Shown: positions 45,700 to 54,320, counted from the stretch's first letter. The stretch: DNA of 55,822 nt from Caballeronia zhejiangensis (GCF_000698575.1 NZ_JFHD01000042.1:1-55822), one strand, 5' to 3'. The notes: generated from the sequence alone by a model not told the origin. Made by a program: numbers and translations.

Positions 45700-46488
45700 T
45701 TAGCGATAGTTCGGCTGGCGCTTTTCGAGGAACGCGGTGATGCCTTCGAGCGCGTCGCCGTGATGCAGCGCATCGACGAAACTGTCGCGCTCCATGTCGA
45801 GATGCGCGGCGAGCGGCTGCAGCTCGGCGGCGTTGATGAGCGACTTGATGCGCGCCATCGCTTTCGGCGACACGCTGCCGAGATCGTCGGCCCACGCGAT
45901 AGCCGCATCGAGCGCGATGCCTTTCTTCGTCAGCCGGTTCACGACGCCGACTTCATGCAGCCGCGCCGCGCCGATCGGCTTCGCTTCGAGCAGCACTTCG
46001 CTCGCGAGCGTGCGCGGCAGCGTGCGTGACAGAAACCACGATGCGCCGCCATCGGGCGTCAGGCCGACGCGTGCATACGACATGACGAATCGGGCGTCAT
46101 CGGCGGCGACGATCAGATCGCACGCGAGCGCGAGCGAGAAACCCGCGCCGGCCGCCGCGCCTTCGACGGCGGCAATGACCGGTTTCGTCGATGAGCGCAA
46201 CGCGCTGATCCATTCCGCCAGCAGATCGATGCTTTCGCCTTGCACCGACGGATCCTTCGCGCGGTTTTCCAGCAGGCGATTCAGATTGCCGCCCGCGCAG
46301 AAGAAGTTGTCCGCGCCGGTCAGCACGATCGCGCGCACGCTGTTGTCGCGCTCCGCCGTGTTCAACGCCTCGATGCCGGCCGCGTACATGTCCGGATGCA
46401 GCGCGTTGCGCGCGCCGGGATTGGACAACTTGAGCACGAGCGTGGTGTCGCTGCCCGCGGGACGGTCTGTCAGAAGTTCGGCGCTCAT
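45700..46488 (-). CDS. Enoyl-CoA hydratase/isomerase family protein
   Basis: A 262-residue crotonase-fold protein starting MSAELLTDRPAGSDTTLVL. The oxyanion-hole segments NFFCAGGNLNRLL and EGAAAGAGFSLALACDLIV are intact. Neither of the two catalytic glutamates of ordinary hydratases is obvious at the usual site (MSYARVGLTPDGGASWFL has Asp and Gly there), so it may be an isomerase or another crotonase activity. The start overlaps the 3-hydroxyacyl-CoA dehydrogenase stop by 4 bp. Confidence 0.86.
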   Translation of the reverse strand: MSAELLTDRPAGSDTTLVLKLSNPGARNALHPDMYAAGIEALNTAERDNSVRAIVLTGADNFFCAGGNLNRLLENRAKDPSVQGESIDLLAEWISALRSSTKPVIAAVEGAAAGAGFSLALACDLIVAADDARFVMSYARVGLTPDGGASWFLSRTLPRTLASEVLLEAKPIGAARLHEVGVVNRLTKKGIALDAAIAWADDLGSVSPKAMARIKSLINAAELQPLAAHLDMERDSFVDALHHGDALEGITAFLEKRQPNYR

Positions 46489-48026
46489 CTGAGCTCCTCG
46501 GTATGGGTAAGCGAAAGTCCGAGCTGCGCGCGCCGCGTGAGCCACGGCGAGGGCCGGTAGCGCGGATCGCCGAGCGCCGTGCAAATGTTGCGCAGGATCG
46601 TGAGGATCGTCGTCGCGCCGAGCGTATCGCCGAGCGCGAGCGGACCTTGCGGATAGCCCAGGCCGAGCATCACGGCGAGATCGATGTCCTCGGGCGTCGC
46701 GATGCCTTGCTGCGCGATATCGCAGCCGATATTGACGATCGTCGCGACGACGCGTTGCGCGACGAAGCCGGTCGAATCGCGGATAACGGAGACCGGCACG
46801 CCGTCGAAAGCGAGGAGGGCGTGCGCGGCGTCGCGCATCTCGGGCGAGGTCGCGGGCGTCGTCATGATCGTGCGGCGCGCGACCGTATCGAGCGGGAAGA
46901 GCGTATCGACGGCGACGACGCGCGTCGCATCGAGATGCTCGTTGACCGCGGCGGTGGTCGCATCGAAACCGAGCGGCGTCACGATGATGAGCGAATCCGG
47001 CTCCGGCGTGTGGCCCGCGTCGATGTGCACCGAGCAATCGCATTTGGCGATCAGCTTCAGCACTTGCTCGCGTCCTTCGTGCGATGCGCGGCTGATCCAC
47101 ACGCGCGTCGGCAGTTCGGTCGGCGCGGCGGGTTCGGGCGGCACGTCCTGCTTGCCATCGACATAGCGATAAAAACCTTCGCCTGCCTTGCGCCCGATGA
47201 GCCCGCCCGCGAGCCGCGTGCCCGTGATCGGCGACGGCTTGAAGCGCGGCTCCTCATAGAACTGGTGATAGATCGACTCCATCACCGGATGCGATACATC
47301 GAGCGCGGTGAGATCGAGCAGCTCGAACGGTCCGAGCCGAAAGCCTGCCTGCTCGCGCATGATGCGGTCGATTTCCGCGAAGCTCGCGACGCCTTCGCTC
47401 GCCACGCGCAGGCCTTCGGTGTTCATGCCGCGCCCGGCGTGATTGACGATGAAGCCCGGCATGTCCTTCGCGCGCACGGGCGTATGACCCATGCGGCGCG
47501 CGAGGTCCATCAATGCGTCGCCTGCGCGCGGGTCGCCGCGCAGTCCGTCGATGACTTCGACGACGCGCATCAACGGCACCGGGTTGAAGAAGTGAAAGCC
47601 CGCGACGCGCTCGGGATGCGCGCATCCGGCGGCGATCGCGGTGATCGAAAGCGACGACGTGTTCGACGCCAGAATGCAGCGCTCGCCGACCACGGCTTCG
47701 AGCTCGCGAAACAGTTCGCGCTTGAGGTCGAGGTTCTCGACGATCGCCTCGACGATGGCGTCGCAATCGGAAAGCTCGCCCGTGTCGCCCGCATCGCGGA
47801 TGCGCGCGAGCGCCGCGTGCGCGTCGGCTTCCTTGAGCTTGCCTTTCGCGATGAGCTTCGCGAACGTGTCCGACAGATACTCGCGCGCCGCAGCGAGCGC
47901 TTTCGGATTCGTATCGTAGATGCGCACGCTGAGCCCGCCGAGCGCCGCGATCTGCGCGATGCCGCGCCCCATCGCGCCGCTGCCGACGATGCCGAGCGTT
48001 TCGATCTTGAAGTCTTGCGTACTCAT
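46485..48026 (-). CDS. 3-hydroxyacyl-CoA dehydrogenase
   Basis: A 513-residue NAD-dependent dehydrogenase starting MSTQDFKIETLGIVGSGAMG; the dinucleotide motif GSGAMGRGIAQ is at residues 15-25. The catalytic segment GFHFFNPVPLMRVVEVI and a full HAD C-terminal domain are followed by a second, partly duplicated C-terminal domain (SVIRDSTGFVAQRVVATI...). This is the long PaaH-like form. It oxidises (S)-3-hydroxyacyl-CoA to 3-ketoacyl-CoA and so fits as the step after the kinase/dehydrogenase pair. Confidence 0.92.
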   Translation of the reverse strand: MSTQDFKIETLGIVGSGAMGRGIAQIAALGGLSVRIYDTNPKALAAAREYLSDTFAKLIAKGKLKEADAHAALARIRDAGDTGELSDCDAIVEAIVENLDLKRELFRELEAVVGERCILASNTSSLSITAIAAGCAHPERVAGFHFFNPVPLMRVVEVIDGLRGDPRAGDALMDLARRMGHTPVRAKDMPGFIVNHAGRGMNTEGLRVASEGVASFAEIDRIMREQAGFRLGPFELLDLTALDVSHPVMESIYHQFYEEPRFKPSPITGTRLAGGLIGRKAGEGFYRYVDGKQDVPPEPAAPTELPTRVWISRASHEGREQVLKLIAKCDCSVHIDAGHTPEPDSLIIVTPLGFDATTAAVNEHLDATRVVAVDTLFPLDTVARRTIMTTPATSPEMRDAAHALLAFDGVPVSVIRDSTGFVAQRVVATIVNIGCDIAQQGIATPEDIDLAVMLGLGYPQGPLALGDTLGATTILTILRNICTALGDPRYRPSPWLTRRAQLGLSLTHTEELR

Positions 48027-48074
48027 GTTCCGTTCGACTCCTCGTTGTGGCGGTTATGGCGCGTGCGCCGCGGT

Positions 48075-49256
48075 TCAAAGCTTCGCGAGACGTTCCAGCG
48101 CGAGTGCGAGCGTTTCTTCCTTCTTCGCGAAGCAGAAGCGCACGACGCCCGATTCATGGCTCTCGTGATAGAACGCCGAAACGGGAATCGCCGCGACGCC
48201 GATCTCGCTCGTGAGCCATTGCGAGAACTCGGCTTCGGGCATGTCGCTGATCTTCGAATAATCGACGCACTGGAAGTAAGTGCCTTCGGACGGCAACAGC
48301 GAGAAGCGCGTCTTCGCGAGACCTTCGCGGAAGAAATCGCGCTTCTTCTGATAGAACGCGGGCAGTTCGAGATACGGCTTCGGGTCTTCGAGATAATGCG
48401 CGAGACCGATCTGCATCGGCGTGTTCACGGTGAACACGTTGAACTGATGCACCTTGCGGAATTCGGCCGTCAACGCGGCGGGCGCGGCCACATAGCCGAC
48501 TTTCCAGCCGGTCACATGAAACGTCTTGCCGAAGCTCGACACGACGAAGCTGCGTTTCGCCAGCTCCGGATAGCGCGACACGCTTTCGTGCGGCGCGCCG
48601 TCGTAGACCATGTGCTCGTAGACTTCGTCGGAGACGATCAGCACATTGGTGTCGCGCACGATCTCTTCGAGCTTCTTCATGTCCTCCGCGCGCCACACGC
48701 GGCCGGTCGGATTGTGCGGCGTGTTGATCATGATGAGGCGCGTCCTCGGCGTGATCGCGGCGGCGATCTTGTCGAAGGGCAGCGCGTAGTCGGGCGCTTC
48801 GAGCGACACGAACACCGGCTTGCCACCCGCGAGTTCGATCGACGGCACATAGCTGTCGTACATCGGCTCGATGACGATGACTTCATCGCCCGGATGCACG
48901 CAGCACAGGATCGCCGTGAGCAGCGCCTGCGTCGCGCCGGCGGTCACGGTGATGTCGGTGTCGGGGTTATACGCGCGGCCGTAGAGCGCGTCGATCTTGC
49001 GCGCGATCGCCTGGCGCAACGGCGCGGCGCCCGCCATCGGCGGATATTGATTGTGGCCGTCGCGCATGGCGGCCGCGACGGCATCGACGATGCGGGCGTC
49101 GCAATCGAAATCGGGGAAGCCCTGGCCGAGATTCACCGCGCCTTTTTGCGTGGCGAGCGCGCTCATCACGGTGAAGATGGTCGTGCCCACGTTGGGCAGA
49201 CGCGACGGGAAGTAAAGTTCGGGCGGTGTCGGCGGCAATTCGTGCGTCGTGTTCAT
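48075..49256 (-). CDS. PLP-dependent aminotransferase, methionine aminotransferase (YbdL) type
   Basis: A 393-residue class I/II aminotransferase. Lys244 (SSFGKTFHVTGWKVGY) binds PLP; Asn182 (TPHNPTGRVW) and Asp210 (VSDEVYEH) are the usual cofactor contacts. The start of the fold, VNLGQGFPDFDCDARIVDAV, and the TGWKVGY segment are those of the YbdL/KAT group, which transaminates methionine, His and Phe with 2-oxo acids. First gene of the leftward cluster, with a 48-bp spacer to the next; its link to acyl-CoA chemistry is uncertain. Confidence 0.88.
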   Translation of the reverse strand: MNTTHELPPTPPELYFPSRLPNVGTTIFTVMSALATQKGAVNLGQGFPDFDCDARIVDAVAAAMRDGHNQYPPMAGAAPLRQAIARKIDALYGRAYNPDTDITVTAGATQALLTAILCCVHPGDEVIVIEPMYDSYVPSIELAGGKPVFVSLEAPDYALPFDKIAAAITPRTRLIMINTPHNPTGRVWRAEDMKKLEEIVRDTNVLIVSDEVYEHMVYDGAPHESVSRYPELAKRSFVVSSFGKTFHVTGWKVGYVAAPAALTAEFRKVHQFNVFTVNTPMQIGLAHYLEDPKPYLELPAFYQKKRDFFREGLAKTRFSLLPSEGTYFQCVDYSKISDMPEAEFSQWLTSEIGVAAIPVSAFYHESHESGVVRFCFAKKEETLALALERLAKL

Positions 49257-49302
49257 GGTCGGATGGGCGTTGAATTTGGCTCGCGACTATTTTAAGACAC
49301 CG

Positions 49303-49782
49303 TCAGCCGATGGCCGCCTGTGCCTCGAATTCGATGACGAACGGCTTCGGCTCGGCGATGCGAAACGCGAAATCGCGCGCGACGCGCCGCGCGAGCTTCA
49401 GCACCGCGCGGTCTTTCGATACGAGCCACTGTGCGCCCGATGCGTGCGCGAGTTCGAGAAACTTCTGGTCGTCGCGGTCCTTGCATTGGGGCAGCGGACG
49501 CTCGTTTTCGTCGATGGTCGCGGCCACGAGCGTCGACAGGCGCGCGACGCTCGCGAGCGCGGCGGTCTTGTCGACGTCCATTCGCACGAATTGCGGATAG
49601 TCGAGCACGCGCGTGAGTTCCCTGAGACAGCGCTCGTCGATGAGCGCTTCGAGCGTGCGGGCAACGAGTGCGGCGTGAATCGGACGCGTGGCGGGGTCGT
49701 CGAATACGAGGATGTCGATCCACACATTCGAATCGAGCACCACGCGCGTGGAGCCAGGCTGCGGCGCGGCGGAATTGTCCAT
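49303..49782 (-). CDS. PIN-domain protein, toxin-like family, without an adjacent antitoxin
   Basis: A 159-residue PIN protein from ATG 49782; a TTG start three codons earlier is also possible. Acidic residues expected to bind Mg are present: Asp17 (VVLDSNVWID), Glu55 (LRELTRVLDY), Asp102-105 (KDRDDQKFLELA) and Asp124 (VSKDRAV). The architecture matches the 'putative toxin component, PIN family' group. No small antitoxin gene is adjacent, so it may be a solitary RNase. It is divergent from yaaA. Confidence 0.8.
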   Translation of the reverse strand: MDNSAAPQPGSTRVVLDSNVWIDILVFDDPATRPIHAALVARTLEALIDERCLRELTRVLDYPQFVRMDVDKTAALASVARLSTLVAATIDENERPLPQCKDRDDQKFLELAHASGAQWLVSKDRAVLKLARRVARDFAFRIAEPKPFVIEFEAQAAIG

Positions 49783-49838
49783 TCGATACAATCAGGGGTT
49801 TATGCCAATGATCGCCGGCGGCGTGCCGGCGAGCCTCC

Positions 49839-50618
49839 ATGATAATCGTTCTCTCGCCCGCCAAATCGCTCGACTACGAGACGCCTGCCCATATCAAGAA
49901 GCACACGCTGCCGCAATTCGTCGATGACGCCGCGGAACTGATCGACGGACTGCGTGAACTTTCGCCGCAGCAGATCGGCGGCATGATGAGCATTTCGGAC
50001 CCGCTCGCGGCGCTGAACTTCCAGCGTTACGCGGACTGGTCGAAGACCTTCGACACGAACAATTCCAAGCAGGCGGTGCTCGCGTTCAACGGCGACGTGT
50101 ACGAAGGCTTTGCCGCGAAGTCGCTGTCTGCCGGCGATCTCGATTTCGCGCAAAATCATGTGCGCGTGCTGTCGGGGCTGTATGGTTTGTTGCGGCCGCT
50201 CGATTTGCTGCAGCCGTATCGGCTCGAAATGGGCACGAAGTTTCCGAATGCGCGCGGCAAAGACCTCTACGCTTTCTGGGGCGAGCGCATTACGGCGGCG
50301 CTCAACGAGCAGTTGCAGAGGCAGCGCGGCGCGCGGGTGCTCGTGAACTGCGCGTCGGAGGAATATTTCAAGTCGGTCAAGCCGAAGCTGCTGGCGGCTC
50401 CGGTCATCTCGCCCGTGTTCGAGGACTGGAAGGGCGGGCGCTACAAGATCATCAGCTTTCATGCGAAGCGCGCGCGCGGAATGATGGCGCGTTATGCGGT
50501 CGAGAACCGCATCGACGAACCGGAAGCGCTCAAGGGCTTCGACAGCGAAGGCTACAAATTCGATGCAAAAGCATCGAACGACACGACCTATGTATTTCGT
50601 CGCCGCGTCGCGGACTGA
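49839..50618 (+). CDS. yaaA: Peroxide stress protein YaaA
   Basis: A 259-residue protein starting MIIVLSPAKSLDYETPAHIK, the hallmark N-terminus. FKTDTNNS-like segments (WSKTFDTNNSKQAVLAFNGD, about residues 66-85) and the end IISFHAKRARGMMARYAV are conserved. In E. coli YaaA limits free iron during peroxide stress and binds DNA. The gene is divergent from the PIN gene and followed 32 bp later by the M14 carboxypeptidase. Confidence 0.93.
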   Translation: MIIVLSPAKSLDYETPAHIKKHTLPQFVDDAAELIDGLRELSPQQIGGMMSISDPLAALNFQRYADWSKTFDTNNSKQAVLAFNGDVYEGFAAKSLSAGDLDFAQNHVRVLSGLYGLLRPLDLLQPYRLEMGTKFPNARGKDLYAFWGERITAALNEQLQRQRGARVLVNCASEEYFKSVKPKLLAAPVISPVFEDWKGGRYKIISFHAKRARGMMARYAVENRIDEPEALKGFDSEGYKFDAKASNDTTYVFRRRVAD

Positions 50619-50650
50619 GATCCACGCGGCAAGCACGCAAGGAAACGCAG

Positions 50651-51811
50651 ATGACTCTCTCTATCTCAAGCAACTTCGACGCGGGCGCGATCGAAGTCCT
50701 CAACGCCGACGATCCCGCCGACATTCGCCTGCGCATTCGTCCCGATTCGCACGCGGATTTCGCGCAATGGTTCTATTTCCGCGTGTCGGGCGCGCGCGGC
50801 GAGCGTCTCGTGATGACCTTCGAGAACGCGGCGCAGTGCGCGTTTCCCGAGGGCTGGCGCGACTATGAAGCGGTCGCCAGCTACGACCGCGTGAACTGGT
50901 TCCGCGTGTCGACGGAGTACGACGGGCAGGTGATGAAGATCGATCACACGCCTGACTTCGATCGCATCTATTACGCGTACTTCGAGCCGTACAGCGAAGA
51001 GCGCCACTCGGAGTTTCTCGGCGCGGTCCAGCAGATGCCGCTCGCGACGCTGACCGAGCTCGGCAGCACGGTTCAGGGCCGCCCGATATCGGTGCTGTCG
51101 CTCGGCATCCCGGATTTCGGCGACGCCGAGCCGAAGAAGAAAGTCTGGATCATCGCGCGTCAGCATCCGGGCGAGACGATGGCGGAATGGTTCGTCGAAG
51201 GACTCGTGAAGCGTCTCGCCGGTTTCGGCGACTGGGCGGGCGATCCGGTGGCGCGCGCGCTCTTCGAGCGGGCCATTTTCCATATCGTGCCGAACATGAA
51301 TCCGGACGGCAGCGTGCTCGGCAACCTGCGCACCAACGCGGCGGGGGCGAACCTCAACCGCGAATGGATGGAGCCGAGCGCGCAACGCAGTCCGGAAGTG
51401 CTGGTCGTGCGCGAGGCGATCGAGGAAACGGGCTGCGACCTGTTCTTCGATATCCACGGCGACGAAGCCATTCCGTACGTGTTCGTCGCGGGCTCGGAGA
51501 TGCTGCCGGGCTTCACCGAGCAGCAGGCGAAGGAGCAGAAGGCGTTCGTCGATTTCTTCAAGCAGGCGAGCCCGGATTTCCAGGACGTCCACGGCTACGA
51601 GTCGAGCAAGTATCAGACAGATGCGCTCAAGCTCGCGTCGAAGTACATCGGCAACGAGTATAAATGCCTGTCGCTTACGCTCGAGATGCCGTTCAAGGAC
51701 AACGCGAATCTGCCCGACGAGAGCGTCGGCTGGAACGGCGCGCGCAGCGCGGCGCTCGGCGCATCGATGCTGCAAGCCATTCTGTGGCATCTGCAGGCGT
51801 TCGGCGCCTGA
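50651..51811 (+). CDS. M14 family metallocarboxypeptidase, cytosolic carboxypeptidase-like
   Basis: A 386-residue zinc carboxypeptidase with no signal peptide. The N-terminal 130 residues form the beta-rich domain typical of the cytosolic carboxypeptidase (AGBL/CCP) group. Zinc ligands are His172 and Glu175 (RQHPGETMAEW) and His269 (FDIHGDE), and the catalytic Glu345 lies in LTLEMPFKD. NMNPDG (215-220) and NLNREW (234-239) are intact. In eukaryotes this group trims polyglutamate from tubulin; the bacterial substrate is unknown. Confidence 0.88.
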   Translation: MTLSISSNFDAGAIEVLNADDPADIRLRIRPDSHADFAQWFYFRVSGARGERLVMTFENAAQCAFPEGWRDYEAVASYDRVNWFRVSTEYDGQVMKIDHTPDFDRIYYAYFEPYSEERHSEFLGAVQQMPLATLTELGSTVQGRPISVLSLGIPDFGDAEPKKKVWIIARQHPGETMAEWFVEGLVKRLAGFGDWAGDPVARALFERAIFHIVPNMNPDGSVLGNLRTNAAGANLNREWMEPSAQRSPEVLVVREAIEETGCDLFFDIHGDEAIPYVFVAGSEMLPGFTEQQAKEQKAFVDFFKQASPDFQDVHGYESSKYQTDALKLASKYIGNEYKCLSLTLEMPFKDNANLPDESVGWNGARSAALGASMLQAILWHLQAFGA

Positions 51812-51836
51812 GCGCCGCCGACTTGCCGCCGATGTG

Positions 51837-51876
51837 AAAAGGGCGTGGCCGCTTCATGCAGCCACGCCCTTTTTTG
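51837..51876. terminator. Bidirectional terminator after the carboxypeptidase gene
   Basis: AAAAGGGCGTGGC (51837-51849) pairs with GCCACGCCCTTTT (51861-51873), followed by TT and preceded by A-rich sequence; it suits both convergent genes. Confidence 0.88.
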
Positions 51877-51904
51877 TCGTGTCTTCGTCGCAGGACGAAG
51901 GGAG

Positions 51905-52489
51905 CTAGTGCTTCTTGGTGCTCTTTTTTGTCGACTTGGTCGAGGACTTCGACGTGGTTTTCGACTTGCCCGACGACGCCTTCGTCTTCGCGCCGTGCTT
52001 GCCCTTCGTGGCGTGCGTCGAGCGAGGTTCAGCGCGCGCGCGCAATGGCGGGACGGGATCGTTCCAGCCGAAAGCGAGCATCTGACTGCCGACATAACCG
52101 CAGCGGAACTTGAGCGGAGTGGGATCGCTCCCGCCGTCCTTCGGCATGCCTTGACCTTCGACGGTCACGACATTGTCCACTTTGATTCGCTGCTTCTTCT
52201 CGTCGAACGAATCGTTCCACGGCTCGATCGCGGAATGCGAGGCATCGAACGAGGCAGGCGGAAATTCGACGTGATCGAACGCCGACGACGTGCTGGCGAT
52301 GAAGTTGCCATGTGCAGCGCAATCCGCGACGAGCGGGTTGGCTTTGAAATCGGTGACGAAGTGGTGAATCAGTTCGTTGCGCTCGTCGAGCGAATCGGCA
52401 AAAGCGGACACGGCGCATGCCAACGATGCACATACCGCCAACCGGCCGACGAGCCGCAGGAGCCGGCGCGGTGCGAAGTTACTTTCCAT
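51905..52489 (-). CDS. Small exported protein with a Lys/Ser/Thr-rich tail (possibly BspC-like)
   Basis: A 194-residue protein. Start at MESNFAPRRLLRLVGRL because a signal peptide follows, ending near SAFADS (residue 32); the frame stays open 20 codons upstream. The mature domain (residues 33-150; DERNELIHHFVTDFKANPLV and FDEKKQRIKVDNVVTVEG) has two cysteines, Cys69 in VADCAAHGN and one in KFRCGYVG, that may form a disulfide. The last ~40 residues are a basic repeat-like tail (STKSTKKSTKKH). I have only a weak memory of a Burkholderia family called BspC; function unknown. Confidence 0.7.
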   Translation of the reverse strand: MESNFAPRRLLRLVGRLAVCASLACAVSAFADSLDERNELIHHFVTDFKANPLVADCAAHGNFIASTSSAFDHVEFPPASFDASHSAIEPWNDSFDEKKQRIKVDNVVTVEGQGMPKDGGSDPTPLKFRCGYVGSQMLAFGWNDPVPPLRARAEPRSTHATKGKHGAKTKASSGKSKTTSKSSTKSTKKSTKKH

Positions 52490-52636
52490 CAAGTCTGGCG
52501 CTAAGAAGACACGGGCAAGTAAGATGCGCCGTGTGGGGAGGGAGTTCAATCTTATCGTACTTTGTGCGTGTACCCATCGCCCGGAGTCCGATATCCGACT
52601 CCGCCAGTAGCAGTGAATTGATACGTTTCGCGCAAC

Positions 52637-53320
52637 CTAGACGCGCGGGCCGCGGTCCAGGCGATAGCGGCGCACGTCATAGGTGGTGATCCAGGCAGGC
52701 TTGTACACCGTGATCAATATGGTGAGCAGGCCCGTGAAGAGCGCCTCGCCGGCGCCCAGCAGCAGCGAGCCGCGCGTGAATGCCGGAGGCACGATGACCG
52801 GGCCGCCGGCAAGCGCCATCTCGAGCCCGACCGTCGCGCCACAAGCGGCGGCCACCGCAACCGCCGACGTGATGAACCCGTGTCCGGCGATGAAGGTAAA
52901 GAGATTGCGCGGCAAGCATAGGTTGCTCAAGCGCTGCAGCAATGTCGACACAGCGACGGGCACTGCGCCGAAGAGAAGATAGGTGGTCGCGACCGACAGC
53001 CACGATGCATCGAGCACGACGGCCGCGAGACCCGTGGTCGCGGCCGTGCCGATGAGCGCGAGCCGCCAGTCGAACAGCGTGACCATCAACGTTGCGCCCA
53101 ATAGATGGATGACGGGTCCGTCATCGAACCATGCGTTGCATGCCCATAGCACCGAGATCGCGACGATGACGCCAAGCCACACGTTTTGCAGCGTGGCGTC
53201 CTGCAGGCGAGCGAACGGACGCTGCAGCATTGCGAGCGCGAGCAGCCCCGCGGCGGCGATCCAGCTGCCGACGGTTAGCCAAAGCGGTAGCGGTGTGTAG
53301 AAGAACCCCATGCCTTGCAT
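52637..53320 (-). CDS. Orphan CbiM-like ECF transporter membrane protein
   Basis: A 227-residue, seven-segment membrane protein starting MQGMGFFYTPLPLWLTV. The segment PVIHLLGATLMVTLFDWRLALIG (His72; shown to mark the fold) and FIAGHGFITSA (His147) belong to the CbiM/NikM S-component family that imports cobalt or nickel. The N-terminal Met-His pair that binds the metal in true CbiM/NikM is absent, whichever Met is used, and no ATPase or CbiQ/CbiN gene is adjacent. A changed or lost transport role is possible. A start three codons later (MGFFYTP) cannot be excluded. Confidence 0.75.
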   Translation of the reverse strand: MQGMGFFYTPLPLWLTVGSWIAAAGLLALAMLQRPFARLQDATLQNVWLGVIVAISVLWACNAWFDDGPVIHLLGATLMVTLFDWRLALIGTAATTGLAAVVLDASWLSVATTYLLFGAVPVAVSTLLQRLSNLCLPRNLFTFIAGHGFITSAVAVAAACGATVGLEMALAGGPVIVPPAFTRGSLLLGAGEALFTGLLTILITVYKPAWITTYDVRRYRLDRGPRV

Positions 53321-53379
53321 ATTACTCGTTGCGCGTAAAACGTGTGCGCAAAGGACGGACCCGTTTGCCTCGTTTGTTG

Positions 53380-54186
53380 CTAGAACGTTGATTCAGGCTC
53401 GGCGGCCATCGGCAGCGCGGCCGCATCGTTGTCGAGAAGCGACGGATAGCGCGTCCGCGGCCGGCGCAGCGGAATCACGCCTGGCTGGCCCGATACGACG
53501 CGCACCGGTTTCTCGCCTCCGCTGCGCAGAATCTCGAGATGCGAATTCTGCACGCCGTTGTAGATCGCGACCGCGGCCGCGCGATTTGTCGCGCCCAGCT
53601 GCTGGAAGATACTTGCAAGGTGGATTTTCACCGTGCCTTCGCTGATACCGAGCGTCTTCGCGATCATCTTGTTCGTGCTGCCCATGTGCACGCAGCGCAT
53701 GATCTGCTGTTGTCGCGGTGACAGCGTCGGATGATGGCGAATCTTCGGCAGCTTGGCACTGTTTCGAATGCGGCGGGTGGTGAGCTCAAGCGTCAGTTCC
53801 GGGTCGACCACGTCCGGCGGAATGTAATGTCCACCGACGAGGACCATCTCCAGCGCGCGGAGTATCAGGATGGGATCGAGGGCGCGCGGGATCACGCCCA
53901 TTGCGCCGACGCTCATCAGCGCGTAGACCAGCGCGGCGCCGCAACGGTCGACCATGATGGCCGCTGGCACATCTGGGGCGTCGTCGAGCAGGATCTGCAG
54001 GTCGCCGGTGCGCAGTTCGGGCGCCCAGTCGATCACGATCATGTCAGGGGAGGAGCGCTTCAAGGCGGAACGGGCTTGTCTCCAATCCTTCGCCTCGATG
54101 AATTGCGCTTGGCGCGCAACGCGGCGCAGCAATGTTTTAAGGCCCGCCCGGCGTTCTGCGTCGGAACCAATGATGTTGATTATCAT
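53380..54186 (-). CDS. LuxR-family response-regulator-like protein with a degenerate receiver
   Basis: A 268-residue protein starting MIINIIGSDAERRAGLKTLL. The N-terminal receiver-like domain (1-125) has Asp53 (IVIDWAPEL) at the phosphorylation site. However, the acidic pocket is reduced to Asp9, and the conserved Lys is Arg101 (GVIPRALDP). A LuxR helix-turn-helix follows at about residues 153-212 (LSPRQQQIMRCVHMGSTNKM, GTVKIHLASIF). The last 50 residues are a Pro/Arg-rich tail. No histidine kinase is adjacent. It may respond to something other than phosphotransfer. Confidence 0.82.
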   Translation of the reverse strand: MIINIIGSDAERRAGLKTLLRRVARQAQFIEAKDWRQARSALKRSSPDMIVIDWAPELRTGDLQILLDDAPDVPAAIMVDRCGAALVYALMSVGAMGVIPRALDPILILRALEMVLVGGHYIPPDVVDPELTLELTTRRIRNSAKLPKIRHHPTLSPRQQQIMRCVHMGSTNKMIAKTLGISEGTVKIHLASIFQQLGATNRAAAVAIYNGVQNSHLEILRSGGEKPVRVVSGQPGVIPLRRPRTRYPSLLDNDAAALPMAAEPESTF

Positions 54187-54320
54187 GCTTCACCTCTTGT
54201 CAATACACCGTCGCCTACCGGCTTCGGAACTCGGCGCCGGTTTGCATCGGCGCCAGTCGGTATGTTGACAAATTTAAGGTGATTTGGCCCCCTATCCGAA
54301 TGGCATAGGCATAAATACAC

